DNA from: DASRRB01 sp036732755
GTDB taxonomy: Bacteria; Planctomycetota; B15-G4; SIAN01
Reading direction: 5' to 3'
Length of the DNA: 10,645 bases
Assembly (NCBI GenBank): GCA_036732755.1
Contig: DAINBU010000154.1
Location: forward strand, 1-10,645
Every line of letters begins with the position of its first letter. Position 1 is the first letter of the stretch. The position numbers were made by a program, and so were the translations under genes. The notes beneath the pieces are model-generated. The model saw only the letters and a program-made list of their open reading frames with translations. It was not told the origin of the DNA and did not search any database. Shown one piece after another: positions 5,401 to 10,645 of this stretch.

Positions 5401-6706
5401 CGTCGGACTCGTCGGTCTCGTCGGTCTCGCCGCCCTCCTCGCGCTGGACGGGAGCGCGGCCGCGCAGGCGGACGAACCGCAGACGCCCCCGCCGGCCGAC
5501 GCGTCCGACGAGACGTCGCAGATCCTCGTGCCCGCCGACCCGGTCTCGTGGGAGGCGCTGGCGCAGAACCTCTTCACCGGGGCCGAGTCGACGGCGAGCG
5601 ACCCGGGGCGCCTCGCCCCGCTCGCGCGCCACATGCTGAAGTTCGGCCCCGTCGCGTTCGTGCCGAGGTTCGACGAGGAGCTCGTCTACGACGACAACGT
5701 CTTCCTCACCGAGAACGACCGCGAACAGGCCTTCCTCGCGCGCACTACCGTCGGCGCGATCGCCGACTACTCCTTCGGCGACGGCCAGCACCACGTCAGC
5801 GCCGGCTACGACATGGTCCGCAACGACTACCTGAGCGGCGACGCCAAGAACTTCGTCGAGCAGTTCGCGTCGGGCCAGATCGACCTCGCATTCCAGCACC
5901 TGAAGCTCATGGCCGGCGACCGCTGGGAGGACCGCACCGACCCGGTCCTGGTCGTCTTCTCCGACAAGATCGAGCGCAAGATCAACACCGCGTACGGCCT
6001 GGTCGGCTGGCACGAGGAGACCTGGTACTCCGACCTGCGCGCGCAGCGCGCGACGACCGCCTTCGACGACCCGGTCGACCAGCAGTTCGACCGCTCCGAG
6101 GACCTCGCCGCGCTCGAGGTCGGCTTCCTCACCGGCGAGGACTTCTGGACCTTCGTGCGCGCCGACGTCTTCACGCGCGACTTCGACCAGACGGCCCTGA
6201 ACGACGGGACCGGCGTCGCCGGCTCGGTCGGCGCGCGCGTGCGGCGCGGCGACGCGCTCGACTCGATGGTGCGCGTCGGACTGCGCGCCGAGAGCTTCGA
6301 CGACGACGTCCCGACCGACGCCGACGACGACGCGGAGAACGTCGAGTTCGAGGGGCGCCTGCGCTGGTGGTTCTCGCGCAACGCCGCGCTCGACGCCCGC
6401 GCGCTGCGCACCACCGAGTTCTCGCCCCTCTCGAACTACGAGCTCGAGAACCTCGTCGAGATGGCGTGGCTGCAGCAGATCGACGCGCGCCTCTCCGCGC
6501 GCGGCGGCGTCGGCTACGAGTTCGTCAACCCGTCGAACACGAGCGACACGTTCACGCGCTGGACGGTCGGCGCGGGGCTGCGCTACGCCCTCCTCGACAA
6601 CGCCGACCTCACGTTCCACTGGCGCACGCGCATCCGCACCACGGAAGCGACGGACGCCGAGTACACCGACAACCAGTTCGCGGTCGGGATCGCGATCCGG
6701 CTCTGA
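5381..6706 (+). CDS. Outer-membrane beta-barrel protein of an exopolysaccharide operon
   Basis: The protein is 441 aa. It starts at an ATG inside the end of the previous gene, with AAGGA (5368-5372) 8 nt upstream. Residues 1-31 form a signal peptide (VGLVGLVGLAALLAL, cleavage after AAAQA). From about residue 85 the chain is a run of alternating amphipathic strands such as HHVSAGYDMVRNDYL, INTAYGLVGWHEETWYSDL and ARGGVGYEFV, ending in DNQFAVGIAIRL, the pattern of an outer-membrane barrel. It resembles the EpsL/BBP2-type barrels that accompany Wza-Wzc-type export loci, where they are thought to help polymer cross or attach to the outer membrane; that role is inferred from context. Very acidic loops (for example DDDVPTDADDDAEN) may bind cations. 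The family call is moderate because these barrels are poorly conserved. Confidence 0.78.
   Translation: MRAPSASVGLVGLVGLAALLALDGSAAAQADEPQTPPPADASDETSQILVPADPVSWEALAQNLFTGAESTASDPGRLAPLARHMLKFGPVAFVPRFDEELVYDDNVFLTENDREQAFLARTTVGAIADYSFGDGQHHVSAGYDMVRNDYLSGDAKNFVEQFASGQIDLAFQHLKLMAGDRWEDRTDPVLVVFSDKIERKINTAYGLVGWHEETWYSDLRAQRATTAFDDPVDQQFDRSEDLAALEVGFLTGEDFWTFVRADVFTRDFDQTALNDGTGVAGSVGARVRRGDALDSMVRVGLRAESFDDDVPTDADDDAENVEFEGRLRWWFSRNAALDARALRTTEFSPLSNYELENLVEMAWLQQIDARLSARGGVGYEFVNPSNTSDTFTRWTVGAGLRYALLDNADLTFHWRTRIRTTEATDAEYTDNQFAVGIAIRL
5402..5428 (+). repeat. In-frame 9-bp tandem repeat in a signal peptide
   Basis: The unit GTCGGACTC / GTCGGTCTC / GTCGGTCTC (Val-Gly-Leu three times) encodes the hydrophobic core of the barrel protein's signal peptide. 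Gain or loss of a unit keeps the frame and would lengthen or shorten the signal core by three residues. Confidence 0.6.
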
Positions 6707-6737
6707 GAGACGGCGCGCCGCGCGCGCACGCTCCGCA

Positions 6738-6757
6738 CGATCGAAGAGAAGCGATCG
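6738..6757 (+). other. Small hairpin between the barrel and Wza-like genes
   Basis: The self-complementary CGATCG occurs twice (6738-6743, 6752-6757) around an 8-nt purine loop, giving a 6-bp stem in the 79-bp gap. Without a T-run it is not a convincing terminator. It may affect mRNA stability between the two genes, or may be chance. Confidence 0.2.
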
Positions 6758-6773
6758 GGCGGACGGACGAAAG

Positions 6774-6780
6774 AAGGAGG
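6774..6780 (+). promoter_or_regulatory. Ribosome binding site (AAGGAGG) for the Wza-like lipoprotein
   Basis: This is an almost ideal Shine-Dalgarno sequence, 5 nt before the GTG at 6786. It is the strongest in the window and fixes a GTG start that places the lipobox cysteine at residue 18. Confidence 0.75.
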
Positions 6781-6785
6781 AGGGA

Positions 6786-7790
6786 GTGGGGAGGACGCAA
6801 CGCGTCTGGGCGGCGGCGTCGCTGGCGCTCGCCAGTTGCGCCGGCCCAGCGGTCGCACCCGGCGGACGCACCGCTCCCGCGGTGCTCGTCGACGCGCCCG
6901 ATGCCGACGCGCCCGTCGTTGCGGCCGCGCCGCGCGCCGCACCCGACTCCGGGCGCCCGCTGGTCGAGGTCGTCGACCTCGGGCCGGCCCGCGCTTCCTT
7001 CGCGGAGCCGGACGCCGACCGGCTCGCCGTCGGCGACCAGGTGCGCATCGTCGTCGTCGGCCAGGCCGACCTCTCGACCGAGCTGCCGGTGCCCCCGTCG
7101 GGCCAGGTCGAGCTGCCGGTGATCGGCGCCATCGACCTGCTCGACCGCTCCGCGCAGGACGTCGCGCAGGAGCTGCGCGCGCGGCTCGACGCCGCGAACT
7201 TCCTGGTCCGCCCCGAGATCGCCGTCACGATCACGCGCTTCGCGCCGCGCCGCGTCTTCGTCGTGGAAGGCGTCGACAAGCCCGAGGCGTACGAGATCCC
7301 CGCCGGCGGCGAGCTCCACCTGACGCAGGCGATCGCGCTCGCCGGCGGCCTCTCGGCCGGCGCCGACCCCTCGCAGGTGACGATCCTGCGCCGCCCCAAG
7401 CGCGGCCAGGCGCAGCGGCTGCGCGTCGACCTGCGCGCGATCCTCGACTCCGACCGCGTCGACCTCGACCCGGTGCTGCTCCCCGACGACGCGATCCTGG
7501 TGCGCGACGTGAAGCAGGGCGAGGAGCAGGTCTTCGTCACCGGCAAGGTGCGCACGCCCGGCCTCTACCGCTTCTCCCCGCGCGAAGGGATCACCTTCCT
7601 GCAGGCGATCGTCCTCGCGGGCGGCCTCGACAAGTTCTCGAAGCCGTCGGGCGCGGCGCTGCTGCGCCGCACGCCGACCGGCCGCGTGACGCTCGCCGTC
7701 GACCTCGAGCGGATCCTCGCGGGCGACCTCGACCGCGACCTCGCGCTGCAGTCGGGCGACGTCGTCTTCGTCCCCGAGTCCTTCTTCTGA
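6786..7790 (+). CDS. Wza-type polysaccharide export outer-membrane lipoprotein
   Basis: The protein is 334 aa. Residues 1-17 are a lipoprotein signal peptide ending in the lipobox LASC (Cys18), followed by an Ala/Pro-rich linker. The polysaccharide export (Poly_export) domain begins at about residue 77 with DRLAVGDQVRIVVVGQ and continues through PPSGQVELPVIGAIDLL. Two SLBB repeats follow: one at about 155 (VFVVEGVDKPEAYEIP ... AIALAGGL) and one at about 247 (VFVTGKVRTPGLYRFS ... AIVLAGGL). The chain ends in the typical GDVVFVPESFF without the C-terminal amphipathic helix that forms the outer-membrane pore in E. coli Wza, so the outer-membrane passage may depend on another protein, perhaps the barrel encoded just upstream. 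It should form the ring that carries polymer through the periplasm with the Wzc-like protein encoded 8 bp downstream. Confidence 0.93.
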   Translation: MGRTQRVWAAASLALASCAGPAVAPGGRTAPAVLVDAPDADAPVVAAAPRAAPDSGRPLVEVVDLGPARASFAEPDADRLAVGDQVRIVVVGQADLSTELPVPPSGQVELPVIGAIDLLDRSAQDVAQELRARLDAANFLVRPEIAVTITRFAPRRVFVVEGVDKPEAYEIPAGGELHLTQAIALAGGLSAGADPSQVTILRRPKRGQAQRLRVDLRAILDSDRVDLDPVLLPDDAILVRDVKQGEEQVFVTGKVRTPGLYRFSPREGITFLQAIVLAGGLDKFSKPSGAALLRRTPTGRVTLAVDLERILAGDLDRDLALQSGDVVFVPESFF

Positions 7791-7798
7791 GCCCCTCC

Positions 7799-9928
7799 AT
7801 GCACGCCCCGCTTCCTCCCGCGCCCTCGCTCCCGCAGGTCCTGCGCACGCTGCGCCGTCGCTGCGCGCTGGTGCTCGCCGTCGCGCTGGTCGCGGCCGGC
7901 AGCGCCGCCGCCTGGGCGACGCGCGCCCCGAAGAAGTTCCGCGCCACCGCGACGCTCCTGATCGAGCGGCCGCTCCCGACCGACCTCGGGATCGCCTCGC
8001 CGCTCGGCGGGCTGCAGGAGCAGAACCGCTTCTCCTCGACGCAGTGGCAGGTCCTGCGCAGCCGCACCGTCCTCGAGGCGCTCGCGGCGAAGCTCGATCT
8101 CGGCGCGTGGCCCGAGTTCGCCGGCAGCGAGCCCGCCGAGCGGCTGAGCGAGCTCGCCGAGCAGATCGAGGTCGAGCCGCGCGGCGAGAGCGCGCTGGTC
8201 GACGTCAGCTTCGTCGCCCTCTCGGCGGCGCGCGCGGCGCAGCTCGTGAACGGGCTGTGCGACGCCTACCTCGCCCACGTCGCGAGCCGCGAGAAGGAGC
8301 ACGTCCAGCGCGACCTCGCCGCGATCGAGGCCGAGCTGCCGCGCCTGGTCGCCCAGCGCGACCTCGGCCGCGCCGAGCTCGAGCGCTTCAAGCAGGAGAA
8401 CGCCTACCTCACCTTCGACGGCCGCGAGGAGCTGCTGAACGACGAGCTGAAGCAGCAGAGCCGCATCGTCCAGGAGGCGCGCGAGCAGAGCGACATGCTG
8501 GTGGCGCGCCGCGACGTGATCCTCGACGCCGACGCCGGTCCGTCCGCGCTCGCGAAGGCGCTCGACCTGCAGCCGCGCCCCGAGACGATGCAGAAGCTGG
8601 TCGAGTTCCAGGCGCGCCGCGCCGAGCTCGCCGGCATGCAGGGAACGCGCACCGCGCAGCTCGAGGCGCTCGACGCGGAGATCCGCTCGCTCGAGGAGTC
8701 GATCGAGCAGGACCAGTCCGACTCGATCGACGCGCTCATGATCCGCTGCGACATCGCACGGGCTTCCGTCAAGAGCGCGGAGGCGCGCCTCTCCGACCTG
8801 CGCGACACCGCGGCCGCGCTCGACCAGGCGAAGTCGCACTACGCGACGCTCGCCACGCGCGTCGCCGACGCCTCCGCCCTGAACGAGCGCCTCACGCAGC
8901 GGCGCGACGAGCTGCTGGTCCTCGAGGCGCGCAACGGCACCGCGAACCGCATCTTCGTCCAGGACCGCGCCGTCCCGCCGACCTTCCCGTGCGCGCCGCG
9001 GCCGGTCGCGGTGGTCGCGATCGCGCTGCTGCTCGGGCTGCTGATCGGCGGCGCGGGCGCGGTGGTCCTCGAGCGCTTCGACGACCGCGTCGGCGCCATC
9101 GAGGAGCTCGAGGCGTCGCTCGAGACGAGCTCGATCTCGCGCATCCCCCACCTGCCGCTGCGCTCCGGGATGATGCCGGAGATCGAGTGGCTGCTGCGGC
9201 CGGCGACCTTCCCGGCCGACGAGTTCCGCAAGCTCTTCCTCACGCTCGGCGGCGACCAGGGGACGAGCGAGCGCGCGCGCGTGCTCGGCGTCCTCTCGGC
9301 GGTGCCGCGCGAGGGCAAGACGCTGGTCGCGACCGGGCTCGCGATCGCCGCCGCGCGCGCCGGCTACGCCACGATCCTGGTCGACGGCGACCTGAAGCGC
9401 CCGCGCATCCACGAGGTCTTCTCGCTCGACGGCGAGGTCGGGATCCTCGACCACCTCGCGGGCCGCACGTCGATCGACGCGATCGTGCACTCCACGCGCT
9501 TCGAGAACCTCTCGATTCTGCCCGCCGGCACGCCGACGCCCGACCTCGAGCGGCTCGCCCAGCCGCGCGCGCTCGCGAAGCTCATCGAGCAGCTGCGCGG
9601 CAGATATCAAGTGGTGGTGATCGATACGTCTCCGACGCTGCTCTCGGCCGACGCCTTCGTCTTCGCGCGCCACGCCGACGCGCGCGTGCTGGTCGCCTCG
9701 GCTTCGAGCTCGAAGGTCGGCCCGCTGCGCCAGGCGATGGCGCAGCTGCGCCACCTCGGCATCGAGGTGAGCGGCACCGTCATCAACCGCTTCGCCGAGC
9801 CGCCGGCGCCGTACGGCGCCTACGAGTACGTCGAGGCGCAGAACGGCAGCCGCCGCGCCCGCCGCCCCAGCCAGGAAGAGAACGGCGCCGAAGAGCCGGT
9901 CGCGGCAGGCCGCGCGTCGGAGCCGTGA
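7799..9928 (+). CDS. Wzc-like chain-length regulator fused to a BY-type tyrosine kinase
   Basis: The protein is 709 aa, an inner-membrane polysaccharide co-polymerase that controls chain length and export through cycles of autophosphorylation. The Wzz region has TM1 at about 22-42 (VLAVALVAAGSAAA) and a periplasmic part with a long coiled coil at about 160-390. A proline-rich stretch (VPPTFPCAPRP) precedes TM2 at about 402-424 (VVAIALLLGLLIGGAGAVV). The cytoplasmic kinase has Walker A AVPREGKT (Lys507), Walker A' ILVDGDLKRP (Asp529, Asp531) and Walker B VVVIDTSP (Asp609). A short C-terminal tyrosine cluster, PYGAYEYVEA (Tyr672, Tyr675, Tyr677), is followed by a charged tail. Walker A has Arg504 where PGEGKT is common, but the essential GKT is intact. 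The start is the first ATG after the exporter stop (8-bp gap). No ribosome binding site is seen there, so translational coupling is likely. The open frame extends upstream to 6836, but that part overlaps the exporter gene out of frame. Confidence 0.92.
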   Translation: MHAPLPPAPSLPQVLRTLRRRCALVLAVALVAAGSAAAWATRAPKKFRATATLLIERPLPTDLGIASPLGGLQEQNRFSSTQWQVLRSRTVLEALAAKLDLGAWPEFAGSEPAERLSELAEQIEVEPRGESALVDVSFVALSAARAAQLVNGLCDAYLAHVASREKEHVQRDLAAIEAELPRLVAQRDLGRAELERFKQENAYLTFDGREELLNDELKQQSRIVQEAREQSDMLVARRDVILDADAGPSALAKALDLQPRPETMQKLVEFQARRAELAGMQGTRTAQLEALDAEIRSLEESIEQDQSDSIDALMIRCDIARASVKSAEARLSDLRDTAAALDQAKSHYATLATRVADASALNERLTQRRDELLVLEARNGTANRIFVQDRAVPPTFPCAPRPVAVVAIALLLGLLIGGAGAVVLERFDDRVGAIEELEASLETSSISRIPHLPLRSGMMPEIEWLLRPATFPADEFRKLFLTLGGDQGTSERARVLGVLSAVPREGKTLVATGLAIAAARAGYATILVDGDLKRPRIHEVFSLDGEVGILDHLAGRTSIDAIVHSTRFENLSILPAGTPTPDLERLAQPRALAKLIEQLRGRYQVVVIDTSPTLLSADAFVFARHADARVLVASASSSKVGPLRQAMAQLRHLGIEVSGTVINRFAEPPAPYGAYEYVEAQNGSRRARRPSQEENGAEEPVAAGRASEP
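9919..9922 (+). promoter_or_regulatory. Ribosome binding site (GGAG) for the terminal TPR-type gene
   Basis: GGAG within the last codons of the kinase gene lies 7 nt before the GTG at 9930, supporting that start and tight coupling to the kinase gene. Confidence 0.55.
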
Positions 9929-9929
9929 C

Positions 9930-10645
9930 GTGGGGCGCGAGCTCCCGCGCGCGGGCACGCTGCTGGCCGTCGCCGCGGCCTTCGCCGCGCTCGAATTCGT
10001 CCCCGACCCGCTGGAGCAGGCCGAGCGCACCGCGCGCGCGGCCGCCGACGGCGGCGATGGCGAGGCCCTGAACGTCGCGCAGCTGGCCGCCGCGCGCGCG
10101 CCGCGGAGCGCCCTCCCCCACCTGATCGCCGCGTCGCTCGCGCGCGACTGCGCGAACGAACGCGCCGCCCTCGCGGAGCTCGACCGCGCGACGCGCGCCG
10201 AACCGTGGCGCGGGCCGGCGCAGCTCGCGATCGCGCACGACCGCCTCGTCGACGCGGTCGAGCACGAGCACGACGCCGCCCTCGCGACGCGCCGCTTCGA
10301 CGAGGCGAGCCGCGCGCTCGCCGCCGCCGTCGCGACCGGGGCGGTCGCGTGCGCCGACGCCTTCGCGTCGCTCACCGCCGCCGGCGCGCCGCCCACCTGC
10401 TTCGACCGCGTCGCGGGCGACGACCCGCTCCGCCTCGAGGCGCTCGTCGAGCATCACGCCGGCTGCGCCGAGGCGGCCGCGGCGCTCGCCGTCGCCGAGC
10501 GGCTCGATCGCATTCGCAACGACGAGCGGCCGCGCGCCCGCGCCCGCGCGGAGCGCCGCCTCGGTGCGGCGACCTTCGCGGTTGGCCGCTTCGCCGAAGC
10601 CGTTGACCATTTTCGGCGCGCCGCCGAGCTCGCCGGCGAGCCCGA
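9930..10645 (+). CDS. Membrane-anchored TPR-type protein, incomplete at the window end
   Basis: The frame is open from the GTG at 9930 to the end of the window (238 codons, no stop). It begins 1 bp after the kinase stop. The N-terminus, GRELPRAGTLLAVAAAFAAL, reads as a signal or single membrane anchor, followed by an alpha-helical, Ala-rich domain. Helical pairs resembling tetratricopeptide repeats are visible (ERAALAELDRATRAEPW; the best is GRFAEAVDHFRRAAELAGEP at about residue 220 onward). TPR proteins are common scaffolds in exopolysaccharide assembly loci, and TPR segments also follow O-antigen ligase/polymerase domains. No polymerase-like membrane region is seen here. Two Cys-containing segments in the middle are unassigned. 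Coding status is supported by GC-rich third positions, ribosome binding site and spacing; the specific role is inferred. Confidence 0.7.
   Translation, partial: MGRELPRAGTLLAVAAAFAALEFVPDPLEQAERTARAAADGGDGEALNVAQLAAARAPRSALPHLIAASLARDCANERAALAELDRATRAEPWRGPAQLAIAHDRLVDAVEHEHDAALATRRFDEASRALAAAVATGAVACADAFASLTAAGAPPTCFDRVAGDDPLRLEALVEHHAGCAEAAAALAVAERLDRIRNDERPRARARAERRLGAATFAVGRFAEAVDHFRRAAELAGEP

Noticed and set aside
7565..10396. Long - strand open frame opposite the exporter, kinase and TPR genes
   Set aside because: Same kind of shadow; it spans several well-supported + strand genes and has no recognisable domain.
1..10645. CRISPR array, toxin-antitoxin pair or phage-defence genes
   Set aside because: No regularly spaced repeats beyond two short units, and every well-supported gene fits carbohydrate processing or export.

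Overview
The window is strongly GC-rich, with G or C in almost every third codon position. It looks like chromosome from a Gram-negative bacterium with an outer membrane: it encodes lipoproteins, an outer-membrane beta-barrel and a Wza-type exporter. A pectate-lyase-fold enzyme beside an arylsulfatase-fold enzyme, together with a Wza/BY-kinase exopolysaccharide module, would suit a high-GC Planctomycetota or Myxococcota relative. No marker gene here fixes the taxonomy, so that is inference. All genes lie on the + strand.

Region 1 (1-407) has little coding. It holds two tandem copies of a 12-bp GGGGACAGTGG-type unit. Next comes a tRNA-Gly(CCC)-like sequence (56-127) with a good 3' two thirds but no recognisable D-arm, then a strong hairpin (154-172), then about 280 bp of spacer with an inverted repeat at 272-293.

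Region 2 (408-4750) carries two secreted carbohydrate-active or related enzymes in tandem. The first is a family-1-type pectate lyase ending in two EF-hand/dockerin-like calcium loops. The second, 29 bp later, is a 961-residue protein. Its C-terminal half is an alkaline-phosphatase/sulfatase-superfamily domain, but it has Thr where sulfatases carry the formylglycine Cys/Ser. A TANNNT box 7 nt before its ATG suggests a leaderless start.

Region 3 (4751-4941) is a GC-rich spacer with a 9-bp hairpin just after the sulfatase-like gene. It also holds a structured leader in front of the next gene.

Region 4 (4942-10645) is a compact exopolysaccharide export operon. Its order is a small secreted protein of unknown function, an outer-membrane beta-barrel (20-bp overlap), a Wza-like lipoprotein with two SLBB repeats, a fused Wzz/BY-kinase chain-length regulator, and a membrane-anchored TPR-type protein that runs off the window. 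The probable arrangement is that the Wzc-like kinase controls polymer length at the inner membrane, the Wza-like protein bridges the periplasm, and the barrel with the small protein assists at the outer membrane. Glycosyltransferases, polymerase and flippase are not in the window and would be expected downstream.
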